From NCBI GenBank assembly GCA_039819085.1, contig JBCBSQ010000023.1, forward strand, positions 1-36,982: DNA of 36,982 bases, read 5' to 3'. Shown piece after piece: positions 1 to 9,716 of this stretch. Position numbers and translations under genes: made by a program. The notes beneath the pieces were generated by a model. That model saw only the letters and a list, made by a program, of their open reading frames with translations, ran no database searches and was not told where the DNA came from. This DNA comes from MED-G105 sp039819085 (GTDB lineage: Bacteria; Pseudomonadota; Alphaproteobacteria; Caulobacterales; Parvularculaceae). Numbering within the stretch: the first letter of the stretch is position 1; every line of letters starts with the position of its first letter.

Positions 1-993
<993 letters not shown>

Positions 994-1086
994 CGGGCCT
1001 CTCCTCGTACTGACGTCGATGTCCGGCCCGCCGGACGCGCATTGGGGTTGAGCAGCGGGGGCATCCCGCCGTTTCGTTGATGGCGC

Positions 1087-1115
1087 GGGATACAGAAGCA
1101 TGCGCCAGGTTTCAA
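1087..1115 (-). promoter_or_regulatory. Candidate sigma70-type promoter of tuf
   Basis: On the minus strand, TTGAAA (1115-1110) is followed by 17 bases and then TATCCC (1092-1087). This implies a leader of about 85-90 nt before the tuf ATG at 993. The spacing is ideal and the location fits, but the -10 match is only partial, and the call rests on pattern alone. Confidence 0.35.
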
Positions 1116-1178
1116 GAGCTTCGCCCAGCCCGCCGGATTCCGCTTGACTCTCAACGCGCTCAACGGTTGCCACATCAC

Positions 1179-2729
1179 ATGACCGACGCGCTCGACCACC
1201 ACGCCCGACGGCTCGCGGATGCGCGCCTGACAGACCTCGCCTCCGCCCGCGCGGGCGCGCCGCCTTTGGACGCCGCCGGCTGGCGGGTCGACATGGCGCG
1301 CCAACGCTTGGACGAGCCCGCCGAGGCCGCCTTGCTGGACGCCGCCCGCGCCGTCGATCTTGAGGGCGCGCGCGACGCCTTGTTCGCCGGCGACATTGTG
1401 AACCCGTCGGAGAATCGCGCCGCGCTGCACTGGGCGCTGCGCGCGCAATCGGCGCTTGAGGGCGCGCCCGAAGCCGTGCGCCAATCGCTCGCCGCGGCCG
1501 ACGGTTTCGCGCAGGCGGTGCGCTCCGGCGCCGCGGCAGGCGCGGGCGGGCGGCCCTTCCGCGCCATCGTTCATCTCGGGATCGGCGGCTCCGATCTCGG
1601 CCCTCGGCTGCTTGCCGACGCCCTGCACATGGAGCGCGACCGGCGCTTCGAACTGCGCTTCGCCGCCAATCTCGATCCGCTCGACATCGAACTCGCGCTC
1701 GACGGATTGAATCCGACCGAAACCCTGGTCATCGGCGTCTCCAAATCCTTCGGCACCGAAGAGACACTCTACAATTTGACGCGCACCCGCGCCTGGCTGG
1801 AGACCAGCCTGGGCGCCGATTGGACGAGCCATGTCGCGCTTGTCACCGCCAATCCGGCGCGCGCGGAAACGTGGATCGGCGGACCGGGCCGGATTTTCGA
1901 TATGCCGGAAACGATCGGCGGGCGGTTTTCAGTTTGGTCTGCAGGCTCGCTCGCCTGCACCATGGCTTTCGGTCTGGAAGCGATCCAAGCGTTGCGAGCC
2001 GGCGCGGCGGAGATGGACGCCCATGTCCAGGCCGCGCCGATCCACACCAATGCGGCGATGCGCCTGGCTCTGCTTGATTATTGGAATCGGTCCTATCTCG
2101 GAGCGTCCATGCGGATTGTGCTCGCCTACGCCCGCCGCCTGAGGCTGCTGCCTGCGTACCTTCAACAGTTGGAGACGGAGTCGAACGGCAAATCCGTCCG
2201 CCCTGACGGATCGCCTGCGCCACGAGCGACGGCGCCCGCCATTTGGGGCGGCGAAGGCACGGTCGGCCAGCACTCCTATCATCAGTGGCTCCACCAAGGT
2301 ACGGACGCGCACCCCACAGAGTTTGTTCTCGCTTTGGACGAAAACGCAGAAACTGAAGGCCAGTCGGCCCTCGTGGCACACGCCCTTGCGCAGGCCGAAG
2401 TGCTCGCCAACGGCCGCAGCCTCAGTGACGTCCATGCTGAAGAGCCGGACCTCGACGAGGCCATCGCACGCCAAAAAGTCCACGCCGGCGGGCGGCCCTC
2501 GACCTTCCTAACGCACACAGACTTCAGCCCCCGCGCGCTCGGCGCCCTCATCGCGCTCTATGAGCACCGAACCTATTTCGCGGGCCGGCTGTGGCGCGTG
2601 AACGCCTTCGATCAGTGGGGCGTCGAGCGCGGCAAGACCATTGCGAGCAGGTTGAAGCCCGCCGTTCAGGCCAGCGGCGGCGCCGAAGACCCGGTGACCG
2701 CCACATTGTTGCAGCGACTGCGCCGCTAA
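1179..2729 (+). CDS. pgi: Glucose-6-phosphate isomerase
   Basis: Interconverts glucose 6-phosphate and fructose 6-phosphate in the cytoplasm (glycolysis, gluconeogenesis and sugar-nucleotide supply). The product is 516 residues from the ATG at 1179. The frame is open back to 1077, but those extra residues do not look like the family and the common isomerase N terminus fits the ATG at 1179. Family signatures are visible: the phosphate-binding region GIGGSDLGPRLL, the PGI signature ETIGGRFSVWSAGSL, QLETESNGKSV with the catalytic Glu near residue 334, and GTVGQHSYHQ with the active-site His. The C-terminal motif FDQWGVERGK carries the conserved Lys. No strong Shine-Dalgarno sequence is seen. An MFS sugar-type transporter follows 52 bases downstream on the same strand and may be co-transcribed. 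Confidence 0.96.
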   Translation: MTDALDHHARRLADARLTDLASARAGAPPLDAAGWRVDMARQRLDEPAEAALLDAARAVDLEGARDALFAGDIVNPSENRAALHWALRAQSALEGAPEAVRQSLAAADGFAQAVRSGAAAGAGGRPFRAIVHLGIGGSDLGPRLLADALHMERDRRFELRFAANLDPLDIELALDGLNPTETLVIGVSKSFGTEETLYNLTRTRAWLETSLGADWTSHVALVTANPARAETWIGGPGRIFDMPETIGGRFSVWSAGSLACTMAFGLEAIQALRAGAAEMDAHVQAAPIHTNAAMRLALLDYWNRSYLGASMRIVLAYARRLRLLPAYLQQLETESNGKSVRPDGSPAPRATAPAIWGGEGTVGQHSYHQWLHQGTDAHPTEFVLALDENAETEGQSALVAHALAQAEVLANGRSLSDVHAEEPDLDEAIARQKVHAGGRPSTFLTHTDFSPRALGALIALYEHRTYFAGRLWRVNAFDQWGVERGKTIASRLKPAVQASGGAEDPVTATLLQRLRR

Positions 2730-2781
2730 CGGCGTCGATTCTGCTTGGCGCCGAGGGTGTTTTGCGTCGAGAGTGCCCGCT

Positions 2782-4149
2782 ATGACGGATCGTTCGCGCC
2801 GCCTGCCCCTTAAAAGCGTCCTCGCTTTCGCAGGCATCGGATTCCCGCTCGCGGCCGTCGGCCTGCCGGTATCTGTGTTTCTGCAACCCTTTTACGCCGG
2901 CGAGATGGGGCTGGGGCTGGCGACCACCGGCCTCGTCTTCATGTTCTTGCGCTTCTGGGACCTTATGACGGACCCAGTGATGGGGTTCCTCGTCGACCGC
3001 CGTCCCTCGCGCTTCGGCAGGGTCCGGCATTGGCTCGCCCTCAGCGTGCCTGTGCTCATGATCTCAACCTACTTCCTCTACATGCCCGGCCGCGAGCCGG
3101 TCAGCGCGTTCTATTTGGCCGGCTGGCTGATCATCTTCTATATCGGCTTTACGCTGCTGCAGACGCCCCATGCGGCCTGGGTGCCCGCGCTCGCGCATGA
3201 CTATGACGAGCGATCGCGGCTGTTCCAGTGGCGCGAGATCATCAACATCGCCTCGCTCCTCGGCCTGCTCGCCCTGCCGGCCATCCTCGAACTCGCCTTC
3301 GATTTCGACATTCATCAACAGCTGATGGTGATGGGCGTTCTCTTCATGGTGGGTTTGCCGCTGACCGTGGCCGCCGCCATCATGCTGACGCCGGATCCGC
3401 CATTGCCGGATAGCGATCGTTTGTCGGCCGACTACAGCCCCAAAGCGGTGCGCGCCGCGCTGCGCAACGGCACGCTTTGGCGGGTCATCGGCATCGAGGT
3501 CAGCGTCGGCGTCGCCATCGCCTCGACGGCGGCGACGTATCGCTTCGCCGCCCAGTGGGGCTTCGGCGTCGAGCAAGGCTCGTCGGCCATACTGATGATC
3601 TTCTTCATCGCCGGATTCGGCGCGCTGCCGCTCTGGCTGCGCTTCGCCCAGCGCACGGAGAAACACATCGCCATGCGGTTGGTTTGCTTGTGCGCGGCCG
3701 TCACCTTCCTCGCCTATCTGCCGCTATCGCTGATCGGCGGAGCCTGGCTACTCGCCATCGGCGCGTTCGTCAGCGGCCTGTCCTTCGGCACGCCCTACGC
3801 TCTGGCGCGCTCGATGATGGCGGATCTGATCGAACAGGAGACCCTGCGGACAGGTCAAGACCGCTCTGGACTATACTACGCGCTCATGTCGAGCGCGACG
3901 AAGAGCGGGATCGCTCTGGCGGTGGCGATCAGCTATTTCCTTCTGCAGGCCGCGGCCGGATTCGACCCGGCCCCTGGCGCGGAGAACGGACCGGAGCAAA
4001 TTCGCGGCTTGATGGCGATCTTCGTCGGCGTGCCGACCGTGGGCTTTCTCATCGCCGCCTTCGCGGCTTGGAATTACCCCATCACCCGCGACGTGCAGCT
4101 CGCCAATAGCCGCAAGCTTCAAGAACTCGCCAAGGCGCAGGCTGGCTAA
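2782..4149 (+). CDS. MFS transporter of the MFS_2/GPH (MelB-like) sugar:cation symporter type
   Basis: Integral inner-membrane protein of 455 residues with about 12 predicted hydrophobic segments. The N-terminal block, with FMFLRFWDLMTDPVMGFLVD followed by RPSRFGRVRHW, is characteristic of the MFS_2/GPH family (PF13347): the Asp-Pro-x-x-Gly helix and the basic loop after helix 2. In this family it usually means cation-coupled uptake of a glycoside or hexose; the substrate cannot be read here. The open frame begins at a GTG at 2773, but the ATG at 2782 is preferred because CGAGAG lies 8 bases upstream. It follows pgi closely, which hints at sugar use. Its TAA overlaps the TAG of the convergent acylase gene by 4 bases (4146-4149). 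Confidence 0.85.
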   Translation: MTDRSRRLPLKSVLAFAGIGFPLAAVGLPVSVFLQPFYAGEMGLGLATTGLVFMFLRFWDLMTDPVMGFLVDRRPSRFGRVRHWLALSVPVLMISTYFLYMPGREPVSAFYLAGWLIIFYIGFTLLQTPHAAWVPALAHDYDERSRLFQWREIINIASLLGLLALPAILELAFDFDIHQQLMVMGVLFMVGLPLTVAAAIMLTPDPPLPDSDRLSADYSPKAVRAALRNGTLWRVIGIEVSVGVAIASTAATYRFAAQWGFGVEQGSSAILMIFFIAGFGALPLWLRFAQRTEKHIAMRLVCLCAAVTFLAYLPLSLIGGAWLLAIGAFVSGLSFGTPYALARSMMADLIEQETLRTGQDRSGLYYALMSSATKSGIALAVAISYFLLQAAAGFDPAPGAENGPEQIRGLMAIFVGVPTVGFLIAAFAAWNYPITRDVQLANSRKLQELAKAQAG

Positions 4150-6308
4150 CGCTCACCAGGTCGGTAGCGCGCTTTCGCGTCGGCTTCGATCTCGTCGAGC
4201 TCCATCAATACCGGTCGGAACCGCTCCGCGGCGAAGTACACGGCCTGATCGGCGAAATGCGGCGAAGCCTCGTCCAAGGTCGCGGACCCGAATTGGTGGA
4301 CGGCGCGCGCTGAAAGCTCGCCCGCTTCATCCCATTCGACGAGCGCGACATAAGTATCCCCCGCCGCCGCATAGAGGCGACCGTCGCCCCGGATTTCGGC
4401 CGGATAGACCGCCCGCAAGACATCCGGGCCGCCGCCGAGCGGCAAGCGCAGCTCGCCGCGCACCAACTGGTTCACCTCGCCCCAGTCCGGATCGATCCGC
4501 CCGAAATTCCGGCGCAGCAATCGTTCGGCGCGCCGGAACGCTTCCTCAGGTTCCGGTGGAGCGAGCCCGGTGATCTCTTCTGTGGTCGCTTCGATCGTCG
4601 ACAGGACGCCCAGCGCCGCATGCGTGTTGGACGCCTCGGTTGATAGGTCCCAACTCGCCAAATGGTCCGCGGCGGCGGCGAGTCGCCGGTCCCGGGTCCA
4701 ATCCGTCGATAAGATTTTGCGAACCGTCTCGGCGGCGATCGACCGGCGTGAATAGCGCTTATCGAATTTGATCGCCAGCAGCCCTGAGTCGCTGATCGAT
4801 CTGACGCCGTCGGTAAGCTCTTGAATGCGCAGCGCCCGATTGGTCTCGTTGGTCTGCAAGCCCATTTCAACGGGAAAATCTTCAGGCCGAAGATTGTCCG
4901 GTCCGTCGGTGGCGGAGAACGGCGTGTTGTTGGCGTTGTACAGAAAGCCGGAGGCCGGATTGATAATCAGCGGGACCTCTTCGAATGGCCGGTATCCGTC
5001 CCAGATCAATTCTGCGCGGTCGCCTGGCAGATATTTCGTCCAGTCCCAGCCAGCCGGCCGGATGGGATATTGGCCGTTGTGCACGAAGGCGATGTTCCCG
5101 GTCTTGTCTGCGTAGATGTAGTTGATGCTCGGCAGCGCCTGCAGGCGCAGGGCGTTGAGCCAGTCTTCGAAATTCGTCGCGCGGTTCAGCCTGCGATATT
5201 GCTCAAGCTGGCCGATCTCATCCATGCCGGCGTAGCGGATCGCATAGGTTCCGTGGTCGGCCTCGATCACCGGCCCATGCTTGGACCGCAGCAGCTTGCG
5301 CTTGGCCGTATAAGTGAAGGGACCGAACAGGCGGACTTTGATCTCGGCCTCTTCGACTTCGAACTCATGCCAAGCCCCGTCCATGGCGTAGAGGTCGTCG
5401 TAGCGCGGGTGACGCTCTAAAACGTAGACATCGGCGAGGTCGGGCTTGTTGACCGTATTGGCCCAGCCAAGGTGCCGGTTGAAGCCGTGCAGGATCAGCG
5501 GCGAGCCCGGAAACAGGCCGCCGGAGATGTCGAGCCCCTCCTGCGAAATCAAATGCGCTTCGTACCAGGCTACCGGGCCTTCAAAGGGCTGATGCGAGTT
5601 GATGATCAGCCGCGTATGGCCGTCGTCGCTTCGGGACGGTGCGACCGCAAAGGCGTTGGAACCGCGCTCGGCCATCCGCTTCGGGCCGATAATGAACGCC
5701 TCCGCTCCGCCCGCGGGGTCAAGCGCCACTTCTCTAGGCCGCTCGTCGCCGAACAGAGCCAAGAGCTCGCTATCCAGTCCGTAGAAGAACGGCGTCTTCA
5801 GAACGAAACCGGCGACAACGTCTTCGCCGTGAAACGGCGCAAGCCCGCGCCACGTGGCGTCGGGGTTCTCTGAAGCGTAGAGATTAAGCCCGGCGGCGTA
5901 CGCTTCCGCGATCGCCCGACTTTCCTCCGGAACGTCCGTCTCATAGCGCTCCAGCGTCCTCCACACCCCGAACAGGTGAACAAGATAGTCCGTCGGCGCC
6001 GCAGACGCTCCCTGATAGCGAGCGAGCGCGCCGCGGCCTGCGGCCACGCTGAGTTGGATCGTCTCAAAATCATCTTCGGCGTGGGCATAAGCGAGGCCGA
6101 AGGCGACATCGGCGTCCCGCGGCCCGACAATGTGAGGAACACCCCAAGAATCCCGAATGATCTCAGCGTCGTAAGCGCTTGCCCCGGACGCTAGCTCCTG
6201 CGGGTCGGGATTGTCCGGCAGCGGGTCCCAAGTTGCGATGGCCGCGCCCGCCGCCACAACGAACACCACCGCTCCGAGCCCGGCGAGCCCACGCCACAGC
6301 CACTTCAT
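4146..6308 (-). CDS. Penicillin-amidase-family acylase (N-terminal nucleophile hydrolase)
   Basis: Precursor of an Ntn-hydrolase that cleaves amide bonds; the family (PF01804) includes penicillin G acylase and acyl-homoserine-lactone acylases. The 720-residue product starts at ATG 6308, with GAAGGGG just upstream; the frame remains open to 6374 but lacks a better start. An N-terminal hydrophobic anchor (residues about 4-27) implies export or membrane attachment. The family hallmark RDSWGVPHI (about 52-60) and GLAYAHAEDDF are present. The autocleavage site reads ERGSNAF, so Ser217 would become the N-terminal nucleophile of the beta chain. HGFNRHLGWANTVN, near the oxyanion-hole region, and a C-terminal beta-chain core are intact. 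Overall length matches the family. Substrate is unknown: quorum signals, lactams or other amides are all possible. Confidence 0.9.
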   Translation of the reverse strand: MKWLWRGLAGLGAVVFVVAAGAAIATWDPLPDNPDPQELASGASAYDAEIIRDSWGVPHIVGPRDADVAFGLAYAHAEDDFETIQLSVAAGRGALARYQGASAAPTDYLVHLFGVWRTLERYETDVPEESRAIAEAYAAGLNLYASENPDATWRGLAPFHGEDVVAGFVLKTPFFYGLDSELLALFGDERPREVALDPAGGAEAFIIGPKRMAERGSNAFAVAPSRSDDGHTRLIINSHQPFEGPVAWYEAHLISQEGLDISGGLFPGSPLILHGFNRHLGWANTVNKPDLADVYVLERHPRYDDLYAMDGAWHEFEVEEAEIKVRLFGPFTYTAKRKLLRSKHGPVIEADHGTYAIRYAGMDEIGQLEQYRRLNRATNFEDWLNALRLQALPSINYIYADKTGNIAFVHNGQYPIRPAGWDWTKYLPGDRAELIWDGYRPFEEVPLIINPASGFLYNANNTPFSATDGPDNLRPEDFPVEMGLQTNETNRALRIQELTDGVRSISDSGLLAIKFDKRYSRRSIAAETVRKILSTDWTRDRRLAAAADHLASWDLSTEASNTHAALGVLSTIEATTEEITGLAPPEPEEAFRRAERLLRRNFGRIDPDWGEVNQLVRGELRLPLGGGPDVLRAVYPAEIRGDGRLYAAAGDTYVALVEWDEAGELSARAVHQFGSATLDEASPHFADQAVYFAAERFRPVLMELDEIEADAKARYRPGER

Positions 6309-6590
6309 GCCAGCCCCTTCGGCCTTGGTCGCCCGCCCAGACGTGACCAAACCGTAATGGCTTTTCAGCCACACTCCAGCCCCAATTCGTTAACGCGTGA
6401 AAACACTTTGGAAATTCGTGCTTCGACAAGGCCGAAGCGCTAGATCTTCAGCGATATCGGGCCCAGTCGCAGGCGCGCCGCGGCCGGCCGTCACAAAGCG
6501 GCCACATTAAGTTAGCGCCTTGTTAGGACGAATTGGTGGATTTGGAGACGGGTATTAACGCGCAAGGCGCTGACGTTAAGGGACTGGGCG

Positions 6591-8177
6591 ATGCCAAAGA
6601 GCTTTCCGAGTTGGGGACTGGACCTCGGTTATCAAAAATCCATTCCGACCCATGACCCCAAAATCAATCCGGCCGAACACGGCCTGCGGGGCCGCCGCGC
6701 CGAAGGTCGCCTCTCCTTCAGCCGAACGATCACGCGTCAGAAAGCGCGGCAGGATGCGGTTCAAGGCCTGCCGGCTTCGGATGCGACGACGCAGGATCAG
6801 TGGAGCGAGCGCGAAACCCTGATCCTGGAGCAGGCCGAAGATGTTCGGCGCGGCCTCGGCACGTGGTTTTCAGAGTGCGCGGCCTCGGTTCGCAATTTCG
6901 TCCACGACATGACGCCCGCAGAGCTTTCGCCCGAACACCTTCCGGAGGTCATCAAGGCCGGCGAAAACGATCTCCGCCATTTCGAGGCCGACGACGTCAA
7001 TGATGCGCGCGAACGCCACGAAGCGAGCATCGTCGAGCTCAGAGCCTTCCGTGAAAAACATGGCGCGGCCATTGGCGAGCGCACGCCGGACATCAAGAGC
7101 AATATCGAACAGACGATCGCGATCTTGATGCTGATCTTGATCATCGAAGGCGCGTTCAACGCCCTGCTGTTCAAGGACGCGCAGGCCGGCGGCCTGCTCG
7201 GCGGCCTGCTGATCGCCTTCGGCATCAGCGCCGTGAACGTTGTGTTCGGCGTCACCGCGGGCTTTTTCGGCTTGCGCTACCTCAACCACCCCGATCTGCC
7301 GTTCAAAATCATGGGCGGCGTCGTCGCGGCCGTCTTCATCACCATGGGTGTTTTGTTGAACTTCTTCATCGCGCACTTCCGAGACGCTGTGGAAGTGGCG
7401 TTGCATGCGGCGGCGGCGGACGGTGGATCGCTCGCCAGCTTCTCTATGTTCGACATCGCCCCCGGCGCGGTCATCGCCTCAATGTTCCCCAACCTGGTCG
7501 GCCTCGACAATATGGTCGCCTTCGGCTTGCTCTTCGTCGGCATGTGCGTTTTCGCCATCGCCGTGTACGAGGGCTACGACCGCATCTCGGACAAATATCC
7601 GGGATATGGCCGCGTCTGGCGGAAAGAGCGCCTCGCCTATGAGCGCCGCCAAGCTGTGCGGAACAATCTACGCGACGATCTCGCCGACTATTTCACCAAG
7701 TGCCGCAATTGGTTCGAAACCCAACAAACCCGGCACGCGGAAGCCAAGCGTGAAATCGAAAAGAGCCTCAACTGGCTCGAAACCCGCCGCGCCAACGCCT
7801 CTGCGGTCGCCTCGCGCTGCGCCGATCAGGAACGCAGCCTGAAGGTCGCTTACCGCCAGGCGCACCGCAAAGCCCGCAACGCAGCGCGAGACAAGCTCGG
7901 CGAGCAAGCCGCCGTGCCTTATTATTTCGAAGAAATCGTGACGCCGGACTTACCTCAGTTCGACTATACGGAGGAACGCGAGCTGGCGAATGCGGCGGTC
8001 CGTCGGATCGACGACAATCTCACCGCTCTTGCCGTGACCCGCGAATGGCTGGAGACCCATGTCCAAGACGTCCAAGATCAGCTCGCGAGCATTGACAGCG
8101 AGCGTCCCAACCGCAGCGACGGCGTCCGCACGCTGCAGAAAAAGGCTGTCCAACAACAGCTGAAGAAAGCCGGCTGA
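6591..8177 (+). CDS. Membrane protein with cytoplasmic coiled-coil flanks, unknown function (first gene of a pair)
   Basis: I do not recognise the family. The 528-residue product has a soluble, charged N-terminal region (1-170) and four hydrophobic helices at roughly 172-195, 199-227, 239-263 and 305-328. A long, strongly charged C-terminal region (about 340-528) is rich in Glu, Arg, Ala and Gln and predicts as helical or coiled coil. With an even number of helices, both ends should lie on the same side, probably the cytoplasm. There is no signal peptide and no catalytic motif that I can identify. AAGGGACTGGG precedes the ATG. The next gene starts 25 bases downstream with a very strong ribosome site, so the two are almost certainly one operon. 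The architecture suggests a scaffold, sensor or channel, not an enzyme (inference). Confidence 0.85.
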   Translation: MPKSFPSWGLDLGYQKSIPTHDPKINPAEHGLRGRRAEGRLSFSRTITRQKARQDAVQGLPASDATTQDQWSERETLILEQAEDVRRGLGTWFSECAASVRNFVHDMTPAELSPEHLPEVIKAGENDLRHFEADDVNDARERHEASIVELRAFREKHGAAIGERTPDIKSNIEQTIAILMLILIIEGAFNALLFKDAQAGGLLGGLLIAFGISAVNVVFGVTAGFFGLRYLNHPDLPFKIMGGVVAAVFITMGVLLNFFIAHFRDAVEVALHAAAADGGSLASFSMFDIAPGAVIASMFPNLVGLDNMVAFGLLFVGMCVFAIAVYEGYDRISDKYPGYGRVWRKERLAYERRQAVRNNLRDDLADYFTKCRNWFETQQTRHAEAKREIEKSLNWLETRRANASAVASRCADQERSLKVAYRQAHRKARNAARDKLGEQAAVPYYFEEIVTPDLPQFDYTEERELANAAVRRIDDNLTALAVTREWLETHVQDVQDQLASIDSERPNRSDGVRTLQKKAVQQQLKKAG

Positions 8178-8202
8178 CCGGCGCGAACGAAGGAGGCGAG
8201 GC

Positions 8203-8976
8203 ATGCCGCGTGTTCGTGAAAGAAGTCCGATGTTCTGGCGCTACGCGATCATCGGCATGGTCGCGGGCGTCTTCGGATTGTTCGCTCTGGCGGCGTTCAA
8301 CCGGCCGCCGGCGACGGATGTGCTGACCGCGTGCCGCGTCGATCGGAACGATCCGGCCCACACGATCATTCTCATCGATCAGTCTGACCCGTTCAACAGC
8401 CGCGACATCGGATGGGTGCGCAGCTTCGTCGACGCTGAAGCCCGACTGCTGCCGAAGTACGGCCGCCTCACCGTGGTCACCCCGAACAGCGCTCAACCTT
8501 ATGAACCAAACGAGGTGTTTTTCGCCTGTTCGCCTGGCAGCTCCGAGAAAGCCAACCCGATCCTGCAGAACCCTCAAATGATTGAGGATACGTGGCGGGA
8601 GAAGTTCTACGAACCTCTGAAAGTCCAGGTCGAACAAGCCCTGAACGACACCGAGGCCGCGACCTCCCCGCTCTCTGAAGCCATTTTCGCGGTGTTCGAC
8701 CGACCGGACTTTCAAAAATCCATGCCGGACCGGCGCCTCGTTATCGTCTCGGACCTTATGCAGAACTCCGATGCGTTCTCGTTCTATAGGAGCGGCGCCG
8801 ACATGGCGGCGTTCCAGGAGACGCGGCTCGCCAGCGAACGGCCCGATATGAGCGGCGCGGACGTCGTCGCTCGGATCGTGCCGCGGCAGGAATATGATTT
8901 GCCGATCGATACGGTCGAGGACTTCTGGAGCGAGTATTTCCGTGGCGGCGGCGCGGTCTACGCGTCCGTCAACTGA
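8203..8976 (+). CDS. Membrane-anchored vWA-like protein, unknown function (second gene of a pair)
   Basis: A 257-residue protein with a basic N terminus, one hydrophobic helix (about 11-32) and a soluble alpha/beta domain. The order N-basic, helix, soluble domain predicts a periplasmic location. Elements resembling a von Willebrand A metal site occur in the right order: IILIDQSDPF (D59, S61) at the end of a first strand, TSPLSEAI (T144) before a helix, and LVIVSDLMQNS (D174) at the end of a later strand. The canonical DxSxS is not complete because the fifth position is Pro. Two cysteines, C44 and C109, sit next to strands and could form a disulfide. AGGAGG lies 6 bases before the ATG. Its last codons overlap the convergent hpnM-like gene by 8 bases. 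The vWA call is motif-based inference. Confidence 0.8.
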   Translation: MPRVRERSPMFWRYAIIGMVAGVFGLFALAAFNRPPATDVLTACRVDRNDPAHTIILIDQSDPFNSRDIGWVRSFVDAEARLLPKYGRLTVVTPNSAQPYEPNEVFFACSPGSSEKANPILQNPQMIEDTWREKFYEPLKVQVEQALNDTEAATSPLSEAIFAVFDRPDFQKSMPDRRLVIVSDLMQNSDAFSFYRSGADMAAFQETRLASERPDMSGADVVARIVPRQEYDLPIDTVEDFWSEYFRGGGAVYASVN

Positions 8977-9598
8977 CGCCGATCGACTCTTCCATGTGCG
9001 CCAAGAGCGCATCGAAGCCCTGATTTGCGATCAGCGCCGAAATCTGTGCGCGTCGATCGACATTGAACGACGCGCCATTGATCATGACGTCGACCAGTTT
9101 CATTTCACCGTCGATATCGAGCACCCGCCAATCGACGCTCGCCCGTTCCGAGCCACGCGCGTTCAAAATCTTCGACCGTACGACGATATCGCCCGGCTTC
9201 ACCTCGACGGCTTCGCGGACATCGATCGTCCGCGTGACCAAGCTGTCGATTTGACCGGCCCATTCAGCGACGATGTAATCCTCGAATAGCTCGTCATAGC
9301 TGGCAAGCTGCGCTTCGCTCGCCTCCCGGCGGTACTTGGGCGACAGAATGTAGCGCTGCATGCGCCGCGTTGCGATCCGATCGCGCAACACTGCGGCAAG
9401 TCCGGCTTCCCGCTCCGCGCCCTGCGGCGTCGCGGCAAGCTCAGACAGCGTGCCGACCAGATCCGAAACATAGTTCGTCGCGCCCGCCTGCGCTGCGCTC
9501 TGATCAGCGACGGCGACCGTAGTCTGGGCGGCGTCCTCAGCTGCGGACGAGGCGGCCGTCAGCATGGTTGCGACGGCGATTGCGGCGATGACTTTCAT
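8969..9598 (-). CDS. hpnM: MlaC/Ttg2D-family periplasmic lipid-binding protein, HpnM-like
   Basis: A 209-residue exported protein with a clear Sec signal peptide (MKVIAAIAVATMLTAASSAA). The mature part matches the MlaC/Ttg2D (toluene-tolerance) pattern: LRDRIATRRMQRYIL, a central LASYDELFEDYIVAEWAGQI segment, VRSKIL, and the late DVMINGASFNVDRRAQISAL and GFDALLAHMEE motifs. Family members shuttle phospholipids or hopanoid-like lipids across the periplasm. It lies downstream of an hpnN-type RND gene on the same strand, the arrangement known for hopanoid-associated HpnM/HpnN. No squalene-hopene cyclase or other hpn gene is in the window, so the cargo could equally be a glycolipid made by the upstream GT4 enzymes. 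The gap to hpnN is 118 bases. Confidence 0.85.
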   Translation of the reverse strand: MKVIAAIAVATMLTAASSAAEDAAQTTVAVADQSAAQAGATNYVSDLVGTLSELAATPQGAEREAGLAAVLRDRIATRRMQRYILSPKYRREASEAQLASYDELFEDYIVAEWAGQIDSLVTRTIDVREAVEVKPGDIVVRSKILNARGSERASVDWRVLDIDGEMKLVDVMINGASFNVDRRAQISALIANQGFDALLAHMEESIGVS

Positions 9599-9716
9599 AA
9601 GGGCGGACCCCGCTTGTTTGATATCGTTTGTCGCCGCTCAGGCGATTAACACGGTTCTTAAAGGCGATCGCACCTGAACCTCAGCTGAGTGACGAAAGTT
9701 TCATGATTCCAGAGCC

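Noticed and set aside
6309..6590. Clear promoter pair between the acylase and the coiled-coil gene
   Set aside because: A TATTAA (6553-6558) looks like a -10 element for the plus strand, but no -35 hexamer sits at 16-18 bases, so no promoter was called.
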